Positions 37,670 to 46,828 of a DNA stretch of 46,844 bases are shown one piece after another. Numbering within the stretch: position 1 is the first letter of the stretch; each line of letters starts with the position of its first letter. Position numbers and translations under genes: made by a program. The notes beneath the pieces are model-generated. The model searched no databases. It worked only from the letters and a program-made list of their open reading frames with translations, and was not told the origin of the DNA. The stretch is from Flavobacteriaceae bacterium (GTDB taxonomy: Bacteria; Bacteroidota; Bacteroidia; Flavobacteriales; Flavobacteriaceae), in the NCBI GenBank assembly GCA_009926065.1, contig RFPP01000013.1, positions 1 through 46,844 of the forward strand, read 5' to 3'.

Positions 37670-40219
37670 TTAATTAGTTGGTTCTGGAGCTTTGGTTACT
37701 TTTACTACCAATTCTTGAGTTGATTCGTCAAGATTCATAAATATTTCATCACCTACACCAATTTTACTTTTGATAATTTCCTCGGCAAGAATATCTTCAA
37801 CATATTTTTGAATCGCTCTTTTTAATGGTCTAGCGCCGAATTGCTTGTCGAAACCTTTATCAGCTATAAATGCTTTGGCAGTATCCGAAAGATTTAATTC
37901 GTAGCCAAGATCTTTAATTCTAGCATATAATTTTTTCAATTCTATATCAATTATCAAATCGATATCGTGTTTTTCTAAAGCATTGAAAACAATTACATCA
38001 TCTATTCTATTTAGGAATTCTGGAGAAAACGATTTTTTAAGTGCATTTTCAATGATACTCTTTGCATTTTCATCCGCTTGAGAAATTTTTGCTGAAGTTC
38101 CAAATCCAACCCCTTGACCAAAATCTTTTAATTGACGCGCCCCAATATTTGAAGTCATTATAATTATAGTATTTTTAAAATCGATTTTACGACCTAGGCT
38201 ATCTGTTAAATAACCATCATCTAATACTTGCAACATCATATTAAAGATATCTGGATGTGCCTTTTCAATTTCATCCAATAAGACAACACTGTAAGGTTTT
38301 CTTCTAACTTTTTCAGTTAATTGACCCCCTTCTTCATAACCAACATATCCAGGAGGTGCTCCAACCAACCTTGAAATGGCAAATTTTTCCATATATTCGC
38401 TCATGTCAATTCTGATTAAAGCATCTTCAGAATCAAATAACTCTTTAGCCAAAACTTTTGCTAATTGGGTTTTTCCTACACCAGTTTGTCCCAAGAAAAT
38501 AAACGAACCAATTGGTCGATTTGGGTCTTTCAATCCAGCTCGATTTCTTTGAATAGAACGAGCAATTTTTACAACTGCTTCATTTTGTCCAACTACTTTA
38601 TTTTGAATTAGTTCAGAGAGTATAGCTAATTTATTACTTTCAGTTTGCGCAATACGATTTACAGGTATTCCTGTCATCATAGAAACTACATCGGCCACAT
38701 TTTCTTCTGTTACTAAAATACGATTATTTTTTGCTTCTTCTTCCCATTGTTCTTGAGCAACAGCCAAATCTTTTTCGATTCTTTTTTCATCATCTCGAAG
38801 TTTTGCAGCCTCCTCATATTTTTGTCTTTTAACAACAGAATTTTTAAGTTCTCTAACTTCTTCTAATTGACGTTCGAAATCTAGAATTTGTTTTGGTACC
38901 TCAATATTAGTAATGTGCACCCTTGAACCTGCTTCATCTAAAGCATCTATAGCTTTATCAGGAAGGAAGCGTTCAGACATGTATCTGTTTGTTAATTTAA
39001 CACAAGCTTCAATCGCTTCAGGGGTATAAGTTACATGATGGTGGTCTTCATATTTATTTTTGATATTATTTAATATGACAATTGTTTCATCTACAGAGGT
39101 AGGTTCTACAATTATCTTTTGGAAACGACGTTCCAAGGCACCATCTTTCTCAATATATTGTCGGTATTCATCTAATGTTGTTGCGCCAATACATTGAATT
39201 TCTCCACGAGCTAAAGCAGGTTTGAACATATTGGATGCATCCAATGAACCTGTAGCTCCTCCAGCACCAACAATTGTGTGAATTTCGTCAATAAATAATA
39301 TAATATCGTCATTTTTTTCCAATTCGTTCATCACAGCTTTCATTCTCTCTTCAAATTGTCCTCTGTATTTAGTTCCGGCAACAAGACTTGCTAAATCTAG
39401 AGTAACTACCCGTTTATTAAATAAAATCCGAGAAACTTTCTTTTGTATAATTCGCAATGCCAATCCTTCAGCAATTGCTGATTTTCCAACACCTGGCTCA
39501 CCAATTAATAATGGATTGTTCTTTTTTCGACGGCTTAAAATCTGAGAAACTCTTTCGATTTCCTTTTCACGTCCTACTACTGGGTCTAATTTACCTTCTT
39601 CGGCAAGTTCTGTTAAATCGCGCCCAAAATTATCTAAAACAGGTGTTTTCGACTTCTTATTTGATTTAATTGCTGGATTATTAAAATTGTCACCTTTTAA
39701 ACTGTCATCTTGTCCTGTATCATCATTGTATGATTCAGCTCTTGGCAAATTATCTAAAAATTCATTTTCGTTATTATTTGGTGTCATATTTAGATATTGC
39801 TCTTTAGCGCTGTCGTAATCAATCTTTAACTTATTAAGAAGTTTAGTTGTAGGATCATTTTCGTTTCTTAATATGCATAATAGTAGGTGAGCAGTACTAA
39901 TTGTAGTACTTTGGAATACTTTAGCTTCTAAAAAAGTTGTTTTTAAAGCACGTTCTGCTTGTCGAGTAAGATGTAAATTCTTTTTGTCTGGACTAATTTC
40001 AGCGGTTGAATTGGCAGGGCTAAGAATTTCTACTTTTTTTCGTAAAAAATCCAAATCAACCGACAAGTTATTTAATATCTCAACTGCTGTTCCGTTACCA
40101 TCTCTTAAAATTCCAAGCATTAAATGTTCGGTACCAATAAAGTCGTGCCCTAAACGAAAGGCTTCTTCTTTGCTATAGGTAATAACATCTTTAACTCTAG
40201 GTGAAAAATTATCATCCAT
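37670..40219 (-). CDS. clpC: ATP-dependent Clp protease ATP-binding subunit ClpC
   Basis: ClpC is the AAA+ unfoldase that feeds substrates to ClpP. The 849-residue protein has two N-terminal Clp repeats (about 1-145), AAA domain 1 with Walker A GEPGVGKS (K246) and FIDEIHTI, a middle UVR-like coiled segment (about 425-470: VKRQKYEEAAKLRDDEKR), AAA domain 2 with GQTGVGKT (K583), LIRIDMSEYMEKFA and VGAPPGYVGY, and the C-terminal D2-small domain (NRIDDVIVFNAL, FGARPLKRAIQ). The UVR insert distinguishes ClpC from ClpB and ClpA. It diverges from gyrA and has its own promoter. Confidence 0.96.
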   Translation of the reverse strand: MDDNFSPRVKDVITYSKEEAFRLGHDFIGTEHLMLGILRDGNGTAVEILNNLSVDLDFLRKKVEILSPANSTAEISPDKKNLHLTRQAERALKTTFLEAKVFQSTTISTAHLLLCILRNENDPTTKLLNKLKIDYDSAKEQYLNMTPNNNENEFLDNLPRAESYNDDTGQDDSLKGDNFNNPAIKSNKKSKTPVLDNFGRDLTELAEEGKLDPVVGREKEIERVSQILSRRKKNNPLLIGEPGVGKSAIAEGLALRIIQKKVSRILFNKRVVTLDLASLVAGTKYRGQFEERMKAVMNELEKNDDIILFIDEIHTIVGAGGATGSLDASNMFKPALARGEIQCIGATTLDEYRQYIEKDGALERRFQKIIVEPTSVDETIVILNNIKNKYEDHHHVTYTPEAIEACVKLTNRYMSERFLPDKAIDALDEAGSRVHITNIEVPKQILDFERQLEEVRELKNSVVKRQKYEEAAKLRDDEKRIEKDLAVAQEQWEEEAKNNRILVTEENVADVVSMMTGIPVNRIAQTESNKLAILSELIQNKVVGQNEAVVKIARSIQRNRAGLKDPNRPIGSFIFLGQTGVGKTQLAKVLAKELFDSEDALIRIDMSEYMEKFAISRLVGAPPGYVGYEEGGQLTEKVRRKPYSVVLLDEIEKAHPDIFNMMLQVLDDGYLTDSLGRKIDFKNTIIIMTSNIGARQLKDFGQGVGFGTSAKISQADENAKSIIENALKKSFSPEFLNRIDDVIVFNALEKHDIDLIIDIELKKLYARIKDLGYELNLSDTAKAFIADKGFDKQFGARPLKRAIQKYVEDILAEEIIKSKIGVGDEIFMNLDESTQELVVKVTKAPEPTN

Positions 40220-40239
40220 ATATAGTATTTTACATATTG

Positions 40240-40271
40240 TAAAGTTAGTAAATTAAAATTATAAAATCAAA
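40240..40271 (-). promoter_or_regulatory. Promoter for clpC
   Basis: On the reverse strand TTTG (40271 to 40268) and TAACTTTA (40247 to 40240, one mismatch to TAnnTTTG) are 20 bases apart, 21 bases before the start codon. Confidence 0.5.
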
Positions 40272-40399
40272 AACCGTACCTTCTATGAAATAGATAGCTA
40301 ATTGACAAAAAAATATCTAATATTAAAAGAATATTGACTAATTAATTTATTAACCAATTGCCTCATAAATTTTGTTAATAAATCTTATAAATTTATTCC

Positions 40400-40438
40400 A
40401 TAAAATAGATATAAAATAGTTTAAAAATACTATATTAG
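40400..40438 (+). promoter_or_regulatory. Direct repeats and possible -7 element before gyrA
   Basis: ATAAAATAG occurs at 40400-40408 and 40411-40419, 11 bases apart, about one helical turn. TATATTAG (40431-40438) is one mismatch from TAnnTTTG and lies 45 bases before the gyrA start. In such AT-rich DNA the repeat could be chance. The rest of the 264-base divergent gap is featureless AT-rich sequence. Confidence 0.3.
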
Positions 40439-40483
40439 CAAGATTTTTTTAATATAAAATAATTTTTAATTTAACTATATAAT

Positions 40484-43111
40484 ATGTCTGACGGAGAAAA
40501 GTTAATCCCTATTAACATTGAAGAAGAAATGAAATCAGCTTACATCGATTATTCGATGTCGGTAATTGTATCGCGAGCACTTCCAGATGTTAGAGACGGT
40601 TTGAAACCAGTACATCGAAGAGTACTTTATGGAATGTATGATTTAGGAGTTTTTTCAAATAAAGCCCATAAAAAATCCGCAAGAATTGTTGGAGAAGTTT
40701 TAGGAAAGTATCACCCACACGGAGATACTTCGGTATATGACGCAATGGTTCGTATGGCTCAGGAATGGAGCATGCGTTATTTATTAATTGACGGTCAAGG
40801 TAACTTTGGTTCTGTTGATGGTGATAGTCCAGCAGCTATGCGTTATACTGAGGCTAGAATGAGAAAGATTTCAGAAGAAATCATGGCGGACATCGAAAAA
40901 GAAACAGTTGATTTCCAATTGAATTTTGACGATACTTTGTATGAGCCTAAAGTAATGCCTACAAAAGTTCCTACCTTATTAATAAATGGTGCTACAGGAA
41001 TTGCAGTAGGTATGGCTACCAATATGCCCCCTCACAATTTAACGGAAGTAATAAATGGAACTTTAGCATATTTAGATAATGAAGATATTGAAGTTGACGA
41101 ATTGATGAATCATATTAAAGCCCCAGATTTTCCAACTGGGGGTATAATTTATGGTTACGAAGGTGTTCGTGAGGCTTTTAAAACCGGTAGAGGTAGGATT
41201 GTAATTCGAGCTAAGGTTAATTTTGAAGAGGTTGACGGTAGAGAATCAATAATTATAACTGAAATTCCTTATCAAGTTAATAAGGCTGAAATGATTAAAA
41301 AAACAGCCGATTTAGTAAACGACAAGAAAATTGATGGTATTGCCAATATTCGAGATGAGTCGGACAGAAATGGAATGCGAATTGTATATATTTTAAAAAG
41401 AGATGCTACACCAAATGTAGTATTGAATACTTTATATAAATTTACTCAATTACAAGCTTCTTTTAGTGTAAATAATATCGCCTTGGTAAAAGGTCGTCCT
41501 CAAATGTTGAATTTGAAGGATATGATTCATTATTTTATTGAGCACCGTCATGATGTTGTAGTTCGAAGAACACAATTTGAATTAAGAAAAGCAGAAGAAA
41601 GAGCCCACATATTAGAAGGTTTAATTATTGCATCTGATAATATTGATGAAGTAATTGCATTAATCCGTGGTTCAAAAAATACCGACGAAGCTAGAGAAAA
41701 ATTGATCGAAAGGTTTAACCTTACCGATATTCAATCTCGTGCGATCGTTGAAATGCGTTTACGTCAATTAACTGGACTTGAACAAGACAAATTAAGAGCT
41801 GAATTTGAAGAATTAATGAAATTAATAGAACACTTAAAAGCTTTATTATCGGATATTAATTTGAGAACAGAAGTTATTAAAGAAGAGTTAATTGAAATTC
41901 GTGATAAATATGGCGATGCGCGTCGTTCTACTATTGAATATTCCGGCGGAGATGTAAGTATTGAAGATTTAATTGCCGATGAAAATGTAGTAATTACAAT
42001 TTCACATGCAGGGTATATAAAGCGAACAAATTTAACTGAATACAAAACTCAGAATAGAGGGGGTGTAGGTCAGAAAAGTGCCGGTACAAGAGATCAAGAT
42101 TTCTTAGAACACTTGTTTGTAGCATCAAATCACCAGTATATGATGTTCTTTACACAAAAAGGAAAATGTTTCTGGATGAGAGTTTATGAAATACCTGAAG
42201 GAAGTAAAACAGCCAAAGGACGAGCTTTACAAAACTTGATCAACATTGAAAGTGATGATAAAGTTAAAGCATTTATTTGTACTCAAGACCTTAAAGATAA
42301 GGTTTACACCAATAGTCATAATTTAATTATGGTGACTAAGAAAGGTCAAGTGAAGAAAACATCATTAGATAAATATTCTAAACCAAGAATCAATGGAGTT
42401 GCTGCAATTACTATAAAAGAAGGTGACGAATTATTAGCTGCACAATTAACCGATGGGAATAGCCAAATTTTAATTGCAGTTAAATCAGGTAAACTAGTAC
42501 GATTTGAAGAAACTAAAACTCGTCCTATGGGAAGAACAGCCTCTGGAGTTCGTGGAATTACCTTAAAAGACGAATCTGATGAAGTAATTGGAATGGTATC
42601 AGTCAATGACATGGAAAGTGAAATTCTTGTTGTTGCTGAAAATGGCTATGGAAAACGTTCAAGTATTGAAGAATATAGAATTACAAATCGAGGTGGAAAA
42701 GGAGTTAAAACCCTTAACATTACTGAAAAAACTGGCAAATTGATATCTATAAATTCAGTAACAGATTCAGATGATTTAATGATTATCAACAAATCTGGAT
42801 TAACTATCAGAATGGCTGTAGAAGATTTAAGAGTAATGGGTAGAGCAACGCAAGGAGTTAAACTTATTAATATTAAAGAAAACGATTCAATTGCTGCGGT
42901 AACCAAAGTAATGAAAGATGAAGCCGACGATGAGGTGGTTGATGAAGATGGAAATGTAATTGAAGCTGCTGTAATTGAGAGAGTAAAACCAGTGTTAGAA
43001 GTTCTAGAAGACGATGGGGTTGTAGAAGATGACGATGATGACGATGATGAAGTTGTTGAAGACGAAGAAGAAGATTCTGATGATGACTCTGACGACGAAA
43101 ACGAAGATTAA
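40484..43111 (+). CDS. gyrA: DNA gyrase subunit A
   Basis: GyrA cuts and rejoins DNA in the gyrase A2B2 complex that introduces negative supercoils. The 875-residue protein has the active-site Y121 in MRYTEARM and the quinolone-determining region [14 protein letters not shown] with T82 and D86 at the positions of E. coli S83 and D87. The gyrase-specific GyrA box QNRGGVGQ lies at 523-530, which excludes ParC. After the C-terminal beta-pinwheel blades, the last 60 or so residues are strongly acidic, ending in runs of Asp and Glu. A 20-base gap leads to a TPR gene on the same strand. Confidence 0.98.
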   Translation: MSDGEKLIPINIEEEMKSAYIDYSMSVIVSRALPDVRDGLKPVHRRVLYGMYDLGVFSNKAHKKSARIVGEVLGKYHPHGDTSVYDAMVRMAQEWSMRYLLIDGQGNFGSVDGDSPAAMRYTEARMRKISEEIMADIEKETVDFQLNFDDTLYEPKVMPTKVPTLLINGATGIAVGMATNMPPHNLTEVINGTLAYLDNEDIEVDELMNHIKAPDFPTGGIIYGYEGVREAFKTGRGRIVIRAKVNFEEVDGRESIIITEIPYQVNKAEMIKKTADLVNDKKIDGIANIRDESDRNGMRIVYILKRDATPNVVLNTLYKFTQLQASFSVNNIALVKGRPQMLNLKDMIHYFIEHRHDVVVRRTQFELRKAEERAHILEGLIIASDNIDEVIALIRGSKNTDEAREKLIERFNLTDIQSRAIVEMRLRQLTGLEQDKLRAEFEELMKLIEHLKALLSDINLRTEVIKEELIEIRDKYGDARRSTIEYSGGDVSIEDLIADENVVITISHAGYIKRTNLTEYKTQNRGGVGQKSAGTRDQDFLEHLFVASNHQYMMFFTQKGKCFWMRVYEIPEGSKTAKGRALQNLINIESDDKVKAFICTQDLKDKVYTNSHNLIMVTKKGQVKKTSLDKYSKPRINGVAAITIKEGDELLAAQLTDGNSQILIAVKSGKLVRFEETKTRPMGRTASGVRGITLKDESDEVIGMVSVNDMESEILVVAENGYGKRSSIEEYRITNRGGKGVKTLNITEKTGKLISINSVTDSDDLMIINKSGLTIRMAVEDLRVMGRATQGVKLINIKENDSIAAVTKVMKDEADDEVVDEDGNVIEAAVIERVKPVLEVLEDDGVVEDDDDDDDEVVEDEEEDSDDDSDDENED

Positions 43112-43131
43112 TTAATTTAAAATTTATAAAT

Positions 43132-44466
43132 ATGAAAAGTAAAGTTCTATTACTTGTATCATCAATCCTAATTTCGAGTGCTGCTTTTGCACAGAAGGAT
43201 GAATTAAAAACGTTAAAGAAAATATACGGAAGAGAAAAAATTTCTGATTCCGATATGGAACTTTACAAAACTACTCTAGTAAATGGAGAACCTTTAATTG
43301 CGGGTTCAACTGAAGAAGACAAAGTATATTTTGCTTATTATAAAGCAGTTGCACCTGTTTTGGAAATAACTTCGTCATTGTCAAATCCTGCTAAAAGTAC
43401 TGATCCACTATTACCTTTAAAAATTTTAACTATTGACAAGCTCAATCAATTTGTTTCTGTTGCAAATGCCACTAAGGAGTATGAAAAAAAATCTGGTAAA
43501 GATCTTTATTCGAAGGATATTAATCAAAAAATTACTGCTTTAAAGCCAATATTAGTAAATTATGCAATTTCTTTATCTAATAGTTCAAATTTTAAGGATG
43601 CAGCAATAGTTTTAGCAGCAATATACTATTTGGACAACAGCGATTTAGAAAAATTATATTTTGCTGCAAATTATGCAGTTAATGCAAAAGACTATAAGTT
43701 GTCTTTGGATTATTATTTATTGCTAAAAGAAAAAAATTATACAGGTGAAGGTGAAGGTTATTATGCAATTAATATTAAAAGCCAAAAAGAAGAAACTTTT
43801 AATAGTAAATCTGAGAGAGATATTTATTTAAAAGCTGGTACTCATGAGAAACCAAGAGACGAAAAATTAGCTTCAAAGAGACCAGAAATATACAAGAATA
43901 TAGCATTAATTTATCTTGAACTTGGTTTAGCTTCTGAAGCAAAAATAGCAATACAGGAAGCTCGTAAAGAAAATCCTGATGATGTTTCATTAATCATATC
44001 TGAATCTAATATTTATTTGAAAGAAAACGATATGGTTTCTTATAAAAAATTAATTTCAGAAGCATTAGCAAAGAATCCTAATAACGCTGATTTAGTCTTC
44101 AATTTAGGTGTGATTAGTTACAATAATAAAGAATTAACTGATGCAGAGAAATATTATTTAAAAGCTATTGAAATAGATCCTAAATATGGAAATGCCTATT
44201 TAAATTTAGCAATATTAAAATTAGATGCTGAAAAGGTTCTAATTGAGAAAATGAATAAATTAGGAACTTCAGCACCTGAAATGAAAAAATACGATGTATT
44301 GAAAAAACAGAGAGAAGATGTTTATAAAAGTGCTATACCATATTTAAAAAAGGTAGTTGAATTAGATCCTGAAAATGTTGATGCTATTAGAACTTTAGTA
44401 GGTGTATATAATGCAATTGAATTGTTTGATGAAGCTAAAGCATTAAAAGCACTGTTAAAGAAATAA
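43132..44466 (+). CDS. Tetratricopeptide-repeat secreted protein
   Basis: A 444-residue protein with a signal peptide (MKSKVLLLVSSILISSAAFA). TPR units are visible in the second half: around 245-275 (IYKNIALIYLELGLASEAKIAIQEA), 300-350 (ADLVFNLGVISYNNKELTDAEKYYLKAIEIDP, NAYLNLAILKL) and at the C-terminus (VELDPENVDAIRTLVGVYN). TPRs are protein-interaction modules; the partner is unknown. It begins 20 bases after gyrA, so it is probably co-transcribed, although a periplasmic scaffold next to gyrase is not functionally obvious. The operon ends at the following terminator. Confidence 0.85.
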   Translation: MKSKVLLLVSSILISSAAFAQKDELKTLKKIYGREKISDSDMELYKTTLVNGEPLIAGSTEEDKVYFAYYKAVAPVLEITSSLSNPAKSTDPLLPLKILTIDKLNQFVSVANATKEYEKKSGKDLYSKDINQKITALKPILVNYAISLSNSSNFKDAAIVLAAIYYLDNSDLEKLYFAANYAVNAKDYKLSLDYYLLLKEKNYTGEGEGYYAINIKSQKEETFNSKSERDIYLKAGTHEKPRDEKLASKRPEIYKNIALIYLELGLASEAKIAIQEARKENPDDVSLIISESNIYLKENDMVSYKKLISEALAKNPNNADLVFNLGVISYNNKELTDAEKYYLKAIEIDPKYGNAYLNLAILKLDAEKVLIEKMNKLGTSAPEMKKYDVLKKQREDVYKSAIPYLKKVVELDPENVDAIRTLVGVYNAIELFDEAKALKALLKK

Positions 44467-44481
44467 TATTCTAAAAACAAC

Positions 44482-44517
44482 AAAAAAAATCCCGAACAAT
44501 TTGTCGGGATTTTTTTT
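44482..44517. terminator. Bidirectional terminator between the TPR gene and the C40 peptidase gene
   Basis: A perfect 14-bp stem (44482-44495 and 44504-44517) with an 8-base loop, A8 and T8 ends. The stop codon of the reverse gene abuts its right edge. Confidence 0.85.
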
Positions 44518-45278
44518 TAAATAATTTTTTTTATAACTCGGAGTTTATGAGTATGCCTTTTTGTTTCAGCATTATAAATTCCTAAATGATCTAATCGGTC
44601 TATTCGAACTTTACCACTTGCGTGAATAATATAATTGTTTTCCATAATTATTCCTACGTGAATGATATTCCCTTCCTCGTTATCAAAAAAGGCTAAATCT
44701 CCTGGTTCACTTTCTTCAATAAAACTCAATGGAATTCCTTGTGAGGCTTGTTGTGCGGCATCTCGAAGTAGTTTGTAACCATTTAATTTATAAACCATTT
44801 GCGTAAACCCAGAACAATCTATTCCAAAAGGAGTTTTTCCACCCCAAAGATAAGGAGCGTTTAGATACATAAATGCCGTTTTTATCAATTCCGATTTTGG
44901 TTTGATTCCACTAACTTTTGCACCTTCAAATTCATAGTTAGAAATATTTACTTTGGAATCTTCTAAAAAAGTTAAAGTGGCTCCAAGTGGAATAGGCATC
45001 ATAAAATTATTATCTGCGGTAATGTAATCAATCAAATCTCCATTCAATACAATTTCTTGACTTGACAAACTATTGAATTCATCTTTTGATATCGGTTGAA
45101 ATTGTTTAGTGTCAATCCAACCTTCGTAATTATCATATTGTAATTTGATTTTAGACCACTGCTTAAATTTATCAATTACTTCAAAATGTTCGCCAAACAA
45201 TACTTGTGAAACTATTTCACTTCGATCATTAGGTTCAATTCTTAAAGGTATAATCGCTAAATTACCAATTCCAAACAT
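44517..45278 (-). CDS. NlpC/P60 (C40) peptidase with SH3b-like domain
   Basis: A 253-residue protein. Residues 8-62 look like a bacterial SH3 domain, a second SH3-like region follows (about 75-125), and the C40 catalytic domain covers 130-250: C155 in FGIDCSGF, H207 in IIHVGII and H219 in YIIHASG. These enzymes cleave gamma-D-glutamyl-diaminopimelate peptides. No signal peptide is visible, so a cytoplasmic cell-wall peptide recycling role, as for the YkfC group, is plausible (inference). It starts 5 bases after the thiolase stop and is probably co-transcribed with it. Confidence 0.9.
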   Translation of the reverse strand: MFGIGNLAIIPLRIEPNDRSEIVSQVLFGEHFEVIDKFKQWSKIKLQYDNYEGWIDTKQFQPISKDEFNSLSSQEIVLNGDLIDYITADNNFMMPIPLGATLTFLEDSKVNISNYEFEGAKVSGIKPKSELIKTAFMYLNAPYLWGGKTPFGIDCSGFTQMVYKLNGYKLLRDAAQQASQGIPLSFIEESEPGDLAFFDNEEGNIIHVGIIMENNYIIHASGKVRIDRLDHLGIYNAETKRHTHKLRVIKKII

Positions 45279-45283
45279 ATAAA

Positions 45284-46465
45284 TTATTGTCTTTCAATTA
45301 TAATTGCTGACGCACCTCCACCGCCATTACAAATTGCTGCGGCTCCTATTTTTGCATTATTTTGTGCTAAAACATTTATTAAAGTTACAATTATTCTCGC
45401 CCCGGAACAACCTAGAGGATGTCCTAACGAAACAGCACCTCCATTAACATTAACTTTGGAATCATCCAATCCTAAAATTTTAGAATTCGCTAATCCAACC
45501 ACTGAAAATGCCTCATTAAATTCAAAATAATCAACATCATCAACTGTTAAACCTATTTTTTTTAGAGCTTTTGGAAGTGCAACAGATGGGGTAGTAGTAA
45601 ACCATTTTGGTTCTTGTTCAGCATCAGCATAACTTTTAATATAGGCTAAGGGTTTTAAACCTAATTCAATTGCTTTCTCCTCACTCATCAAGACAAGTGC
45701 TGCAGCTCCGTCATTAATAGTAGAAGCATTTGCTGCCGTTACTGTTCCTTCTTTTGTAAAAGCTGGAGCTAACGTTGGAATTTTGTCCAATTTCACATTG
45801 GTATATTCTTCGTCTTTATCAATAATAATTGGTTCACCTCGTTTTTGAGGTACAGAAACTGGGACTATTTCAGAATCAAATTTTCCAGTTTCCCATGCTA
45901 AAGTGGAACGATTATATGATTGTATTGCAAATGCATCTTGTTGTTCACGAGTAATTTTATATTCTGTTGCACATAAATCTGCAGAAACTCCCATAGCCGA
46001 ATTATCGTAGGCATCAGACAAACCGTCTTTTTGCATACCGTCAATTAGGTTTACTGAACCAAATTTATTACCATTTCTAAGTTGTAAATAATGAGGAATT
46101 AAACTCATATTTTCCATACCACCAGCTACAATTATATCAGCGTCACCCAACATTATTGACTGTGCACCTTGCATTACTGCTTTCATACCAGAGGCACATA
46201 CTTTATTTATAGTGGTAGCAATCGTTTTATTCGGAAGACCTGCTAATAAAGCTGCTTGACGAGCAGGAGCTTGCCCAACTCCAGCTTGAACAACAATTCC
46301 CATAATAACTTCATCAATTAATTCAGGATTTAAATTTATTTTATTTAATGCTCCTTTTATTGCTACTGCTCCAAGTTGTGGTGCACTAACTGTTGATAAT
46401 CCCCCCATAAAACTACCTATTGGTGTTCTTACGGCTGATACAATTACTACTTTTTTATGTGTCAT
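45284..46465 (-). CDS. Acetyl-CoA C-acyltransferase (thiolase)
   Basis: A 393-residue thiolase II-type enzyme joining or splitting acyl-CoA units. The catalytic residues fit the Zoogloea enzyme (C89, H348, C378) with an offset of one: C90 in INKVCASGMKAV, H349 in GHPLGCSGAR and C379 in ICNGGGGASA. FNEAFSVVG is also present. Whether it acts mainly in synthesis (acetoacetyl-CoA) or beta-oxidation cannot be told. It leads a two-gene operon with the C40 peptidase. A TAAATTTG -7 element lies on the reverse strand at 46485-46492. Confidence 0.95.
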   Translation of the reverse strand: MTHKKVVIVSAVRTPIGSFMGGLSTVSAPQLGAVAIKGALNKINLNPELIDEVIMGIVVQAGVGQAPARQAALLAGLPNKTIATTINKVCASGMKAVMQGAQSIMLGDADIIVAGGMENMSLIPHYLQLRNGNKFGSVNLIDGMQKDGLSDAYDNSAMGVSADLCATEYKITREQQDAFAIQSYNRSTLAWETGKFDSEIVPVSVPQKRGEPIIIDKDEEYTNVKLDKIPTLAPAFTKEGTVTAANASTINDGAAALVLMSEEKAIELGLKPLAYIKSYADAEQEPKWFTTTPSVALPKALKKIGLTVDDVDYFEFNEAFSVVGLANSKILGLDDSKVNVNGGAVSLGHPLGCSGARIIVTLINVLAQNNAKIGAAAICNGGGGASAIIIERQ

Positions 46466-46484
46466 TGTTTATATATTTAAGTTG

Positions 46485-46521
46485 CAAATTTAATCATTTT
46501 GCATTAATAGTTTATTACAAA
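46485..46521 (-). promoter_or_regulatory. Promoter for the thiolase operon
   Basis: On the reverse strand TAAATTTG (46492 to 46485) is exact; TTTG (46521 to 46518) lies 25 bases upstream, longer than usual. It lies 20 bases before the start codon. Confidence 0.5.
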
Positions 46522-46666
46522 TTTTTAGAATATAATTTAAATGATATTGATTTATTATAATCTTTAACTATAATTTTTCAATTATTAATTTCATTTTGGA
46601 TGAAATTTAGCTATTTAACTGATTGTTAATCATTTTAAAATAACATTTAAAAAAACAAGCTATTTA

Positions 46667-46698
46667 TTTGTAAAATATAGATTAGAACGCTACATTTG
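46667..46698 (+). promoter_or_regulatory. Promoter for the tRNA-Ser gene
   Basis: TTTG at 46667-46670 and TACATTTG at 46691-46698 are separated by exactly 20 bases: a perfect two-box Bacteroidota promoter. The tRNA begins 33 bases after the -7 element. The rest of the 265-base gap from 46466 is AT-rich, with only the thiolase promoter recognised. Confidence 0.8.
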
Positions 46699-46730
46699 CA
46701 TCCGCTTTAAGAAAAGAGAAATCTTTCTTA

Positions 46731-46817
46731 GGAGAGTTGCCTGAGTGGCCGAAAGGACATGTTTGCTAAACATGCGTATGGGAAACTGTACCAAGGGTTC
46801 GAATCCCTTACTCTCCG
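46731..46817 (+). tRNA. tRNA-Ser(GCU)
   Basis: An 87-base tRNA with the long variable arm of type II tRNAs. The acceptor stem pairs GGAGAGT (46731-46737) with ACTCTCC (46810-46816), with G as discriminator. The anticodon stem CATGT/ACATG encloses TTGCTAA with the anticodon GCT at 46765-46767, reading AGC/AGU codons. The T arm has GGTTCGAATCC. CCA is not encoded. Confidence 0.97.
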
Positions 46818-46828
46818 CAAAAAAAATT

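Noticed and set aside
43012..43108. GAT/GAC repeat in gyrA as a frameshift or a repeat-element insertion
   Set aside because: The frame stays open to a normal stop and codes a plausible acidic tail.
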